Shown here one piece after another: positions 25,981-34,911 of a stretch of 64,000 bases of DNA (position 1 is its first letter; each line of letters begins with the position of its first letter). Both the position numbers and the translations under genes were made by a program. The stretch lies in contig CAZCZI010000009.1 of the NCBI GenBank assembly GCA_964503045.1, forward strand, positions 62,001 through 126,000, read 5' to 3'. The notes under the pieces are model-generated. The model ran no database searches, was not told the origin of the DNA, and worked only from the letters and a program-made list of their open reading frames with translations. Source of the stretch: CAYZJR01 sp964503045 (GTDB lineage Bacteria; Cyanobacteriota; Vampirovibrionia; Obscuribacterales; Obscuribacteraceae).

Positions 25981-27870
25981 TTGCTGGTGATTCCACTTCA
26001 CAGGCTGGATAATAAAGAGGTGCAAAAGAAGGGACTAATAGACAAACTGCTTGAGCGCTCGAGGTCGTTGGGCGTGGCGGAGCGCATTTCGTTGTCTATT
26101 ACCCTGGCGTTGCTCGCTACTTTTCTTGCTTGGTGGCTTGTAGGGCTAGCTGGCGTGCAGCGAGTCATAGAGACGTTTACGCAACAAGATCCGCTCGACG
26201 TTGAAAATATTCGAATGATGCCCGAAGTATGGTCTCGGCTCCAAGTCGGAATCATGATTGCAGGAGTTGTTGCCTGTCTTTCGCCGCTCATGTATCGCAG
26301 GCAGGGTGTCTTTTTTCAAACAGTTTTTGCGCTTTCCATTATCGGACTGACAATCGTTCGACTCTTACAGTATCCGATCGGTTGCGACGATGTGTACCAC
26401 GACTATCGCTATGTTTTGAATCTGGCTACCCTTCATACGCTCGACTACAATCCGCCCGAACATGTGATGGGGTTTACTTCGCACCTGCATATTCTTGCAC
26501 TTTCCTTTTTGGTGCTGATCACGCAGTTTAAGGACATTGAGATTCTTTCGCCGTGTCTCAACATTGTGTTGGATACGATTTCGTTTGTGATGATTGTCAA
26601 CTTGCTGAAGAAGCTGACAAGATCGAGCACTCTAGGACTCATCGGTGGTTTGGTTTTTGCATTTAGTCCTTACGCGGTAAACGAAGTTTGGACGGGCAAA
26701 GAAACATCTATGGTGACGCTGCTCACAGTGCTCAGTATTGCGGCGCTGCACGCAAGGCGCTTGAAGCTTTTCGCATGGACTTGCGCACTTCTTCTTTTGG
26801 CGAGACCTGAAGGAATATTTTGGTTGGGTTGTGGACTGATGTGGACGCGCAAGTATGCACCAAAAGCGGTGCTTCGCTCGTGGCTTCCTCCGATTCTCGT
26901 AGCCGGTGCTTGGTTTGGATTTATCTATTGGTATTTTGGAACAGTCATGCCTCAAGGGGCGATTGGACGCTCACATATGTTCCATTCCAAATACAGTCCT
27001 TCCGACTCCACACCGGGATTCTTACTGAGCACGATTGGTACCAACTGCATCGGTTATTTAGTGGTGCCGCTTTTTTCTCCGATCGAGTTTGGGCTTGCGT
27101 TCTTGCACGTAATTCCGCTTTGGGCCGCTCAAGCTTGTTATATCGGAAAAACCGTAACTTCACTTGTCTCATTGGGAATCTTGAGGGTAGCCGGCAATAC
27201 AAGGTCTTGTCTGCGCTTCTACTTCTATGCGCTGTCGGCGATTCTTCTGTTTCAAATCGTGATGAACCCCTGGACTTACTCTTGGTATGCCTGTTGGTAT
27301 TCAATTTTGCCCTCCATTGTGGTTGCATTTTCGATAATGCATTTAGACCGACTTGCGCGGAAGCAACCAGCCGCAAAAATACTTGCCTACTCGTTTGCTG
27401 CTTATCTCGTGATTCAAGGACCATTGCTGTCTAGAGTTCTTCTTCAATGGGATCCATCGCAAAGTCGACTGGTGCAATACAAGATTGCAGCGGGAATGTT
27501 TGAGCGATTGGCAAGACCGCCAAAAGAGATCGCCTCGATTGAGCCTGGTGTATTGGGCTATTACCTGCCCAAGGTGAAGATGCTCGATCTCGGTGGACTG
27601 CTGTCTAAAGAGGCGGTGCCGTTCTATCCTGTACCACCCAGTGAGCGAACCGAAGCTAAGGTATGGTGCTCAATACCACCGAAGGCGGTGCTTACATTAA
27701 AACCTGACTTGATTCTTTTCTTTGATTGTTTTGCGCAAAACGGATTACTCAATAACAAAGAGTTTTTGACGCAGTACCAGCTGGTGTATTTCTGGCGAGC
27801 CAATGTTTGGGGGTCCAACGGGCTTTACGCATATAAAAAGCGCATCCGTCCGGAACCTGAAGAAGATTAG
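25981..27870 (+). CDS. GT-C fold polytopic membrane glycosyltransferase (AftB-like motif), copy 2
   Basis: This 629-residue paralogue of the 21582 protein has the same plan: an N-terminal helix, DDVYHDYRYV, then NPPEHVMGFTSHLH, FSPYAVNEVWTGKETSMVTLL, LARPEGIFW, and a matching soluble tail (MLDLGGLLSKEAVPFYPVPP against VDLGGLLDDRMPKYYPTPP). The first Asp-Asp pair, present here as GCDDVYHDYR, is the expected catalytic position in the first external loop. TTG 25981 is used as start; GTG 26020 in the same frame is as likely. The two paralogues lie on either side of the GT39-like gene, so the three probably build one surface glycan. Confidence 0.75.
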   Translation: MLVIPLHRLDNKEVQKKGLIDKLLERSRSLGVAERISLSITLALLATFLAWWLVGLAGVQRVIETFTQQDPLDVENIRMMPEVWSRLQVGIMIAGVVACLSPLMYRRQGVFFQTVFALSIIGLTIVRLLQYPIGCDDVYHDYRYVLNLATLHTLDYNPPEHVMGFTSHLHILALSFLVLITQFKDIEILSPCLNIVLDTISFVMIVNLLKKLTRSSTLGLIGGLVFAFSPYAVNEVWTGKETSMVTLLTVLSIAALHARRLKLFAWTCALLLLARPEGIFWLGCGLMWTRKYAPKAVLRSWLPPILVAGAWFGFIYWYFGTVMPQGAIGRSHMFHSKYSPSDSTPGFLLSTIGTNCIGYLVVPLFSPIEFGLAFLHVIPLWAAQACYIGKTVTSLVSLGILRVAGNTRSCLRFYFYALSAILLFQIVMNPWTYSWYACWYSILPSIVVAFSIMHLDRLARKQPAAKILAYSFAAYLVIQGPLLSRVLLQWDPSQSRLVQYKIAAGMFERLARPPKEIASIEPGVLGYYLPKVKMLDLGGLLSKEAVPFYPVPPSERTEAKVWCSIPPKAVLTLKPDLILFFDCFAQNGLLNNKEFLTQYQLVYFWRANVWGSNGLYAYKKRIRPEPEED

Positions 27871-28159
27871 TTTTTCGGCCGATCGCCTCTTTGGTATATG
27901 TAATCGCTATCGCAATCGGGTCTGATCGTGCCATGAAAAGCAATATCGATCTAGCTTGCTCGAACGATGTGAAAGCTCATGAATAGCCGCATTTGATACT
28001 GCTGAAATTTGCAGAAATTTTCGCTCTTGCATTTGTGTAACGACGAGTGTTACCTTCAAACGCATCGGAATTTTGCTGAGGAACAACTTCAAAAATCAAC
28101 TGCGCACTCGACAACATCAGGAATCGCAGCGTGGTCATCCAATTTTTAACTAGACAGCT

Positions 28160-28290
28160 TCGGCTGAATTAGGGATGCAACCGGTTAAGCGATTTGGTGG
28201 GGGAAAGGCGGTGAAACTCCGCTGCTGTCCCGCAACTGTAAGCAGATAATCTGCAAGCCAGGCTACCCACTCGAGTGCCAGACGCAACCT
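28160..28290 (+). promoter_or_regulatory. Cobalamin (adenosylcobalamin) riboswitch upstream of nrdAB
   Basis: The conserved core of the B12 riboswitch is plain: GGGAA at 28201, GGTGAAACTCC at 28210-28220, GCTGTCCCGCAACTGTAA at 28224-28241, and the B12 box AGCCAGGCTACC at 28256-28267. A short GCAGA/TCTGC hairpin fills the expected spot between the last two. It lies in the 560-base gap before nrdA, on the same strand, and is followed by a terminator hairpin at 28360-28391. Binding of adenosylcobalamin should favour termination and so lower nrdAB expression. Exact ends are approximate. Confidence 0.93.
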
Positions 28291-28359
28291 CTTCGAGGTA
28301 AAGAGGATTCGTCTTGACGGCGCAACAATCTAATTGTCCCGACTCGACTTATCTTCTTG

Positions 28360-28391
28360 CCTCTTGGTCTCAATAAACCAGGGGGTTTTTT
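28360..28391 (+). terminator. Intrinsic terminator of the cobalamin riboswitch
   Basis: CCTCTTGGT (28360-28368) pairs with ACCAGGGGG (28377-28385), nine pairs with two G-U, across an eight-base loop, and six T follow. Its 5' arm CCTCTT is also complementary to AAGAGG at 28301-28306, which offers an antiterminator pairing. It sits 49 bases before the nrdA start. Confidence 0.85.
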
Positions 28392-28439
28392 GTTCTCAGC
28401 ATTTCTTTCACACGATACATATATTGGGGAGTGATCGAA

Positions 28440-31259
28440 ATGTCTAAAGTGGCTCTGGAGAATGCACCGTCGGCGACGAGACAACAAGCATCTCGTCCGG
28501 AAACATCAATGCAATACAAGGTGCTTCGCAGAGATGGCAGTGTCGGGGAGTTCGAGCCGGCAAAAATTGCCGTGGCGATGACCAAGGCATTTCTGGCATG
28601 TGACAACGCAGAAGGATCTCGTATTAGAGACATCGTTCAAAAACTGACTGATGAAGTGACTCAGACTTTGATGCGCAGGCTGCCGGGCGGCGGGCTTCTT
28701 CACATAGAACATATACAGGATCAAGTCGAATTGGTTTTGATGCGTGCCGGTGAGCATGAGGCTGCGCGTCGATATGTGTTGTATCGCGAAGCGCGAGCAC
28801 AAGAAAGAGCGAATCAAAAACAAGAAACACGGCAGGGCGAGTTGCAACTCCAGGTTGTCACCGCCGGCGGTGTGTATCGGTTGTTCGATCGCGCTCGCTT
28901 AGAGACTGTAGTTGAGGAGGCCTGTCGTGGATTGGGCAGTGTCGTGGAGCCAGAGAAGATTATCGGCGAAACGATTCAAAACTTGTATGACGGTATGCCT
29001 GAAGAGGAAGTATTCAAGGCCGTGATTCTGAGCGCACGGACTCTAATCGAGTTGGAGCCTGCATACACGTATGTGACTGCTCGACTGCTTTTGGATCAGT
29101 TGAGATACGAGGTTGTCGGCGAAGCCGTAACGCACGATCAAATGAGCGCGAAGTATGCCGAGTACTTCGGATCATACATCAAGCAAGGCATTGCCGCAGG
29201 CAGAATTGATGAGCGTCTTGCGCAGTTCGATTTAACTAAGGTAGCTGCCGGATTGAAACCTGATAGAGATCTCAAATTCCAGTATCTCGGGCTGCAAACT
29301 CTATACGATCGCTATTTGCTGCACATTGATGGAAGACGCTTCGAGTTGCCACAAGCATTTTGGATGCGAGTGGCCATGGGTTTGGCGATTTCAGAAGTAG
29401 ATAGAGAACAAAGAGCAATTGAGTTTTATGAGTTGCTGTCCAGTTTTGATTTCGTGTCTTCGACTCCAACTTTGTTTAACTCCGGCACTCAACGCCCGCA
29501 GCTTTCATCGTGTTTTCTGACCACTGTATCTGACGATCTCGCCGGCATTTACGATGCGGTGCGCGAAAACGCATTATTATCGAAATACAGCGGTGGACTA
29601 GGTAATGACTGGACGCCCGTAAGAGCATTGGGTTCGCACATCAAAGGCACCAATGGTAAGAGCCAAGGTGTGGTGCCGTTCCTCAAAGTAGTAAACGACA
29701 CCGCTGTTGCAGTAAATCAGGGCGGAAAGCGCAAGGGTGCTGTTTGTTGTTATCTGGAAACATGGCATCTTGATGTCGAGGAGTTTTTGGAACTGCGCAA
29801 GAACACAGGCGACGATCGCCGCCGAACACACGATATGAACACAGCTAACTGGATTCCCGATCTCTTTATGGAGCGTGTAATCAAGAACAGCGAGTGGACT
29901 CTTTTCTCTCCAGAGGAAGTGCCGGACCTGCACGATAAATTCGGCGCTGACTTTAGAGCTGCATACGAGCGGTATGAACGATTGGCTGACACCGGCGGTA
30001 TCAAATTGTTCAAGCGAATTTCAGCTCTCAGTTTGTGGCGCAAGATGCTCTCGATGCTGTTCGAGACAGGGCACCCGTGGATGACATTCAAAGATCCGTG
30101 CAATCTGCGCAGCCCGCAGCAGCACCTCGGTGTCGTTCACAGTTCGAACTTGTGCACCGAAATTACGTTGAATACCTCTGCAAATGAAATTGCAGTTTGT
30201 AATCTGGGCTCTATAAATCTTGTGGCTCACATCAAGGATGGTGTGCTTGATCTTAAGAAGCTCAAGAAGACTTGCTCTACGGCGATGCGGATGTTGGACA
30301 ATGTTGTAGATGTCAACTACTACAGTGTGGGCAAAGCAAGAAACTCTAACTTCAAGCATAGACCTGTTGGACTTGGAGTTATGGGATTTCAGGATGCGCT
30401 TCTCACGTTGAAGATGCCCTATGCATCACGTGAAGCTATCGAGTTTGCAGACGCGAGTCAGGAGGCTGTGAGTTACTTCGCAATTCTGGCGAGCAGCGAG
30501 CTTGCTCGAGAGCGTGGAGCCTATCAGAGTTACAAGGGCTCTCTGTGGGACCGAGGAATTCTTCCATTCGACAGTCAAAAACTTCTTGCAGAGTCGCGCG
30601 GTACTGATGCGGATGTGCAGTTGAAGATTGATTCGAGTTCGCGTATGGATTGGAACGTCGTTCGCGAGCACATAAAACAATGGGGAATGCGCAACAGCAA
30701 TTGCCTTGCGATTGCACCTACTGCAACTATCTCTAACATTGTCGGAGTCAGCCAGTCTATAGAGCCAACCTTTCAAAATCTGTATGTGAAGTCCAATCTC
30801 TCCGGCGATTTTACAGTCACAAACTTCCATCTTGTTGAAGATCTTAAGGCTCGAGGTCTTTGGGATGCAGTAATGGTGAATGATCTGAAGTACTTCGATG
30901 GCTCAGTGATGCCAATCGAACGTATTCCAGCTGATTTGAAAAAACTGTATGCCACTGCTTTCGAAATCGATTCCAGCTGGTTGCTTGAATGTGCCGCGCG
31001 CAGGCAAAAGTGGATCGACCAATCGCAGAGTCTCAACTTGTACATGGCTGAGCCGAGTGGGCGAAAGCTTGATGAGATGTACAGGACGGCATGGCGTTTG
31101 GGGCTGAAGACAACATATTACCTGCGCACCACCTCTGCTACCGCGCCGGAGAAGTCGACGATTCAAACTTCTGCACTAAATGCGGTTGCGGTTGCAAGCT
31201 CTGCGACACAACCCAAGGCCTGCTCGATTACCGATCCCGATTGCGAGGCCTGCCAATAG
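28440..31259 (+). CDS. nrdA: Ribonucleoside-diphosphate reductase, large (alpha) subunit, class I
   Basis: NrdA reduces ribonucleotides to deoxyribonucleotides using a radical generated in NrdB. The 939-residue protein carries two ATP-cone domains (about residues 23-115, YKVLRRDGSVGEFEPAKI, and 140-235, VYRLFDRARLETVVEEA), so dATP feedback is expected. The catalytic barrel has SSCFLTTVSDDL with one redox Cys, NLCTEITLNTS with the N-x-C-x-E catalytic residues, and PTATISNIVGVSQSIEP. The C-terminal tail has the redox Cys pair DCEACQ. ATG 28440 is chosen because GGGAG lies eight bases upstream; the GTG at 28431 is less likely. nrdB follows 40 bases later, and a B12 riboswitch precedes the pair. 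Confidence 0.95.
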   Translation: MSKVALENAPSATRQQASRPETSMQYKVLRRDGSVGEFEPAKIAVAMTKAFLACDNAEGSRIRDIVQKLTDEVTQTLMRRLPGGGLLHIEHIQDQVELVLMRAGEHEAARRYVLYREARAQERANQKQETRQGELQLQVVTAGGVYRLFDRARLETVVEEACRGLGSVVEPEKIIGETIQNLYDGMPEEEVFKAVILSARTLIELEPAYTYVTARLLLDQLRYEVVGEAVTHDQMSAKYAEYFGSYIKQGIAAGRIDERLAQFDLTKVAAGLKPDRDLKFQYLGLQTLYDRYLLHIDGRRFELPQAFWMRVAMGLAISEVDREQRAIEFYELLSSFDFVSSTPTLFNSGTQRPQLSSCFLTTVSDDLAGIYDAVRENALLSKYSGGLGNDWTPVRALGSHIKGTNGKSQGVVPFLKVVNDTAVAVNQGGKRKGAVCCYLETWHLDVEEFLELRKNTGDDRRRTHDMNTANWIPDLFMERVIKNSEWTLFSPEEVPDLHDKFGADFRAAYERYERLADTGGIKLFKRISALSLWRKMLSMLFETGHPWMTFKDPCNLRSPQQHLGVVHSSNLCTEITLNTSANEIAVCNLGSINLVAHIKDGVLDLKKLKKTCSTAMRMLDNVVDVNYYSVGKARNSNFKHRPVGLGVMGFQDALLTLKMPYASREAIEFADASQEAVSYFAILASSELARERGAYQSYKGSLWDRGILPFDSQKLLAESRGTDADVQLKIDSSSRMDWNVVREHIKQWGMRNSNCLAIAPTATISNIVGVSQSIEPTFQNLYVKSNLSGDFTVTNFHLVEDLKARGLWDAVMVNDLKYFDGSVMPIERIPADLKKLYATAFEIDSSWLLECAARRQKWIDQSQSLNLYMAEPSGRKLDEMYRTAWRLGLKTTYYLRTTSATAPEKSTIQTSALNAVAVASSATQPKACSITDPDCEACQ

Positions 31260-31299
31260 TCTTTGTCACCCCTTTCAATGAATAGAACAGGAGCCACAT

Positions 31300-32490
31300 A
31301 TGTTGAGTTTTGATGATTTCGAAGCTACTGAAACACAAAGTTCAAAAGTCGTTGTCGAACAAACGGCCCAACCGGTGATGGACTTTAAGCCACCGGAGAA
31401 CATGACGATACAAATCGCTGACGTTCAAGAAGGCGCAGGACTGACCGGTGTTGAAGAGATTTCGTTCAACGCAAAAAGAATTACAGTGGACGAGAAGCGC
31501 ATTATCAATTGCAGAGCGGATCTGAATCAACTTGTTCCGTTCAAATATGAATGGGCTTGGCAGAAGTACTTGGATGCTTGCGCGAATCATTGGATGCCGC
31601 AAGAAATCAGCATGAGCAGAGACATTGCTTTGTGGAAAGATCCAAGCGGATTGACCGAGGACGAGCGAACGATCATCAAACGCAATCTCGGATTCTTTTC
31701 TACTGCCGATTCGCTTGTTGCTAATAATCTAGTTCTTGCGTTGTATAGGCACATCACAAATCCGGAATGCAGGCAGTATCTCCTTCGCCAATCGTTTGAA
31801 GAAGCGGTTCATACTCATGCGTATCAGTATGTCGTTGAAAGTCTCGGACTCGATGAAGGCGAGATCTTCAACATGTATCGAGAAGTCCCCAGCATTCACC
31901 AAAAGGATGTATTCGAACTTCAGTTTACTCAAGAGCTTGCTGATCCCCACTTTCACACAGGCACGCCGGAGACCGATCAGCGATTCTTGCGCAACTTGAT
32001 TGGTTATTACGTGATCATGGAAGGGTTGTTCTTCTATGTTGGTTTCGTGCAGATGCTCAGTTTCGGTCGCCAAAACAAGATGGTTGGCGCGTCGGAGCAG
32101 TTTCAGTACATTTTGCGCGATGAGTCTATGCATCTCAATTTCGGCATTGACTTGATCAATCAAATCAAAAATGAGAACCCACATTTGTGGACACCTGAGT
32201 TTCAGTCCGAAATTTCGGATCTGGTAGATCAAGGAGTGCAGCTTGAGTATCAGTATGCTGTCGATACAATGCCTCGCGGTGTGCTCGGGCTGAATGTCTC
32301 GATGTTCTCAGAATATCTGCGTTTTGTCGCCAATCGCAGGTTGCGTCAAATCGGGCTTGCAGAACGCTATCCCGGAGTCAAGAATCCCTTTCCTTGGATG
32401 AGCGAGATGCTAGATCTGAAAAAGGAAAAGAACTTCTTCGAGACTCGTGTAATTGACTACCAAGTCGGCGGAGCGCTTAGTTGGGACTAA
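31300..32490 (+). CDS. nrdB: Ribonucleoside-diphosphate reductase, small (beta) subunit, class I
   Basis: NrdB holds the di-iron centre and tyrosyl radical that start catalysis in NrdA, and needs oxygen to form them. By the spacing of family motifs, the metal ligands are Asp137 (TADS), Glu168 and His171 (EEAVHTHAY), Glu241 (IMEGLF), and Glu275 and His278 (RDESMH). Tyr175, four residues after His171, sits in the place of the radical Tyr122 of E. coli, so it is not the Phe-containing class Ic type. At 396 residues it has the usual length plus a 60-residue N-terminal extension. ATG 31300 has AGGAG upstream. It belongs to the nrdA operon under B12 control. Confidence 0.95.
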   Translation: MLSFDDFEATETQSSKVVVEQTAQPVMDFKPPENMTIQIADVQEGAGLTGVEEISFNAKRITVDEKRIINCRADLNQLVPFKYEWAWQKYLDACANHWMPQEISMSRDIALWKDPSGLTEDERTIIKRNLGFFSTADSLVANNLVLALYRHITNPECRQYLLRQSFEEAVHTHAYQYVVESLGLDEGEIFNMYREVPSIHQKDVFELQFTQELADPHFHTGTPETDQRFLRNLIGYYVIMEGLFFYVGFVQMLSFGRQNKMVGASEQFQYILRDESMHLNFGIDLINQIKNENPHLWTPEFQSEISDLVDQGVQLEYQYAVDTMPRGVLGLNVSMFSEYLRFVANRRLRQIGLAERYPGVKNPFPWMSEMLDLKKEKNFFETRVIDYQVGGALSWD

Positions 32491-32507
32491 GCCTTTAATA
32501 TTCGAGC

Positions 32508-33053
32508 CTAGTCTTGATTCTCTTTCTGCTCTTTCTTCTTTTGCTTCTCTTCACGCTTCATTTCGCGCTGCACAGTCTTTTGATCTTCGACTTGTTGCGC
32601 GGGCAAAGCGAGGTCGCTGGCTAGAGTCGCGTCGACGTCATTGTCTTCGCCGACCGGGAAGCCGAGGAAGTTAGCAGTTGATGCAAATGCGCCGCCGACT
32701 GTGCCGAAGAAACCTTTCTTTTTCTTTTTGCCTTGTTGCGGCTGTTGGTTTGCGGATTGAGATTGACTGTTGGTAGCTTGAGGGTTATTTACCGTTCCAC
32801 CTTGAGTTTGAATGTTTTGCTGCTGTTGCGGTTGTTGCAGCGGAATTCGCTTTCTGCTCCAAGGAATATTGATTGCCTTATCAAACGGAATGCTCGCTTC
32901 TTCCATTTGCTGTGGATCTGGAATAAAGCCGGAGCCGAAAAACTGTTGCACGTTTGAGCCGTCGACTACGCCGGAGTCGCCGGGATCGGCAAAGGCTGGA
33001 GCAGCGGCAGCTGCCAGAATCGCCACCAATACAGAAATGTACGTCTTCCTCAC
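32508..33053 (-). CDS. Secreted Gln-rich protein of unknown function
   Basis: The 181-residue protein begins with a clear signal peptide (MRKTYISVLVAILAAAAAPAFA|DP). It then has a short ordered part, a Gln- and Asn-rich middle (about residues 75-110, QQPQQQQNIQTQ and similar), a basic KKKKKGFFGTVGGAF segment, and a charged tail of Lys, Glu and Gln (KREEKQKKKEQKE). No domain was recognised. Composition suggests an extracytoplasmic, largely disordered protein. It converges on nrdB with 17 bases between stops. Confidence 0.75.
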   Translation of the reverse strand: MRKTYISVLVAILAAAAAPAFADPGDSGVVDGSNVQQFFGSGFIPDPQQMEEASIPFDKAINIPWSRKRIPLQQPQQQQNIQTQGGTVNNPQATNSQSQSANQQPQQGKKKKKGFFGTVGGAFASTANFLGFPVGEDNDVDATLASDLALPAQQVEDQKTVQREMKREEKQKKKEQKENQD

Positions 33054-33134
33054 GCAAAAACCCCTCCGGTAGGTCAGCTCCAGGTTTTACCATATAGAGC
33101 GCCGGAAGAGATTGGATGGAAGCCGGAAAAGAGC

Positions 33135-33179
33135 GAGGAGAGAGGCTTGGAAGGGAAGGTCTGAACGCCCTCTCTCCTC
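33135..33179 (-). terminator. Inverted repeat downstream of glpK, probable terminator
   Basis: GAGGAGAGAGG (33135-33145) and CCTCTCTCCTC (33169-33179) form a perfect 11-base inverted repeat with a 23-base loop, 100 bases past the glpK stop. On the minus strand it is followed by GCTCTTTTCC, a weak T tract. It could serve as a terminator or mRNA-stabilising hairpin. Confidence 0.5.
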
Positions 33180-33279
33180 TTCATGCCTTGAATACGCCTG
33201 GCATTTCAAGAATTAGGCGGAGATTCTAAAAATTACTGAAACAACCGTGTAGGCGGCAATTCTTTTGTAAGAAAGGGGC

Positions 33280-34788
33280 TCAGACGTTGGCGTGCTCGCG
33301 AATCGGTGAGCGCAGTCCGGCCGCGGCAAATGCGCCGTTGAGAGCCGCCTGCCAGCCGCGATACTCGGCTTTTCTGTCCGTTTTCGGCTTCAGTTTGAGG
33401 TCGCTTTCCCAGGCGTCCGACAGTTCCTTGGTTGAGGCAATCAGTCCGGCTTTCATACCTGCCAGCGCTGCAACGCCCCAGGCTGTGGATTCCATCTGGG
33501 AGGCTCTCAAGACTGGAACCTCCAGAACGTCCGATTGGAACTGGAGCATGAATTGGTTTTGGGTGGCGCCTCCGTCCACGCGCAGTTCGGAGAGTTTGAT
33601 GTGGTTTTCTTCCATATCTTTAGCCACATCTGCAATCTGATACGCCATTGCTTCCAATGCAGCCCTCACCAGATGGGCTTTTCCGGTGGCTCGGGTGAGA
33701 CCTACAATCGTTCCTTTTACATCAGAATTCCACCAGGGAGAGCCCAAACCGACCAGCGCCGGCACGAAATAGACGCCATCGTTGGATTCAATCGATGCGG
33801 CCAGGGCTTCTGCCTTGTCGCTTGATTCGATGATGCCGAGCGCGTCTCGAAGCCATTGCACCGCCGCTCCAGCGATAAAGATTGCTCCTTCAAAGGCATA
33901 CACGACCGGCTGTCCATCAAGCTTCCAGGCAACGGTCGTTAGCAGGCCCGGTGCCAGTTTGAATGATGAGCCGATGTTGGCGAGCAAGAACCCGCCTGTT
34001 CCATACGTGCATTTGGCGCTGCCTTGCTCGAAACAACATTGCCCGAAGAGCGCGGCTTGCTGATCGCCGAGATTGGCTAGGATTGGTGCTTCGAAGCCGA
34101 CGAGATCCTTTCTGGTTGTTCCAAAATTCGCGTTTGATGCAACCACCCCGGGCATGATGTTGCGCGTAACATTCACTTTGTCTAGTAGCTCGTCATCCCA
34201 ATCAAGCGTCTCGACGTTGAAGAGCATCGTGCGCGATGCGTTGCTGGGTTCGGTGAGATGATTCTTCTCTTGCGTAAGATTCCAGATCAGCCATGTGTCG
34301 ATTGTGCCAAAGGCAAGCGAACCCTTCTTCGCCAGGTCTCTGGCACCCTTCACGTTGTCCAGAATCCAGGCGATTTTCGGGCCGGAGAAGTAAGCATCAG
34401 GCACCAACCCTGTCTTTTGTCTAAACAGCTTTTCGTGGTCGTTCTTCAGTTTGTTGGCGGTCTCTTGCGTTCTTCTGCACTGCCAAACAATGGCTTGATA
34501 TATGGGTTTTCCTGTGTTTCGATCCCACACAATCGTTGTTTCACGTTGATTCGTTATGCCGACACACGCGATCTCTTCAGGTTTGATTTTTGCCTTGGCG
34601 ACTGCATCTTTGATGCATTCCACCTGTGTGTTGAGAATTTCCATTGGGTCATGTTCGACCCAACTTGCTTTTGGAAAATGTTGCTTAAACTCTTTCTGTC
34701 CAACGGATATGGGCTTTCCCGACTTATCAAAGACAATTGCTCTGCAACTAGTGGTTCCTTGATCGATGCTGACGATGTAACGGTTCAT
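33280..34788 (-). CDS. glpK: Glycerol kinase
   Basis: GlpK phosphorylates glycerol to glycerol-3-phosphate with ATP in the cytoplasm, feeding lipid synthesis or glycolysis. The 502-residue length is standard. FGGY-kinase motifs are present: SIDQGTTSCRAIVFD at the N-terminus, GITNQRETTIVWDRNTGKPI near 77-96, the family signature region around KCTYGTGGFLLANIG, and the C-terminal LRVDGGATQNQFMLQFQSD and ESTAWGVAALAGMKAGL. The gene stands alone: no glpF or glpD adjoins it, and the DNA on both sides carries unrelated genes. Confidence 0.96.
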   Translation of the reverse strand: MNRYIVSIDQGTTSCRAIVFDKSGKPISVGQKEFKQHFPKASWVEHDPMEILNTQVECIKDAVAKAKIKPEEIACVGITNQRETTIVWDRNTGKPIYQAIVWQCRRTQETANKLKNDHEKLFRQKTGLVPDAYFSGPKIAWILDNVKGARDLAKKGSLAFGTIDTWLIWNLTQEKNHLTEPSNASRTMLFNVETLDWDDELLDKVNVTRNIMPGVVASNANFGTTRKDLVGFEAPILANLGDQQAALFGQCCFEQGSAKCTYGTGGFLLANIGSSFKLAPGLLTTVAWKLDGQPVVYAFEGAIFIAGAAVQWLRDALGIIESSDKAEALAASIESNDGVYFVPALVGLGSPWWNSDVKGTIVGLTRATGKAHLVRAALEAMAYQIADVAKDMEENHIKLSELRVDGGATQNQFMLQFQSDVLEVPVLRASQMESTAWGVAALAGMKAGLIASTKELSDAWESDLKLKPKTDRKAEYRGWQAALNGAFAAAGLRSPIREHANV

Positions 34789-34911
34789 ACTTATTGCGAT
34801 GCTCCAATTAAAGGCGGGGTCGCAGTCAATTGAGCATGACCGCGGTTAAAATGAGAAGATAGATCTTAGTAGAGCGGTGTGAAAATCTCAATTTGTCATG
34901 GAGCTGATGTT

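Noticed and set aside
27871..28160. Short minus-strand frames before the riboswitch
   Set aside because: No start with a ribosome site and no protein-like pattern. This stretch more likely holds the promoter of the nrd leader.
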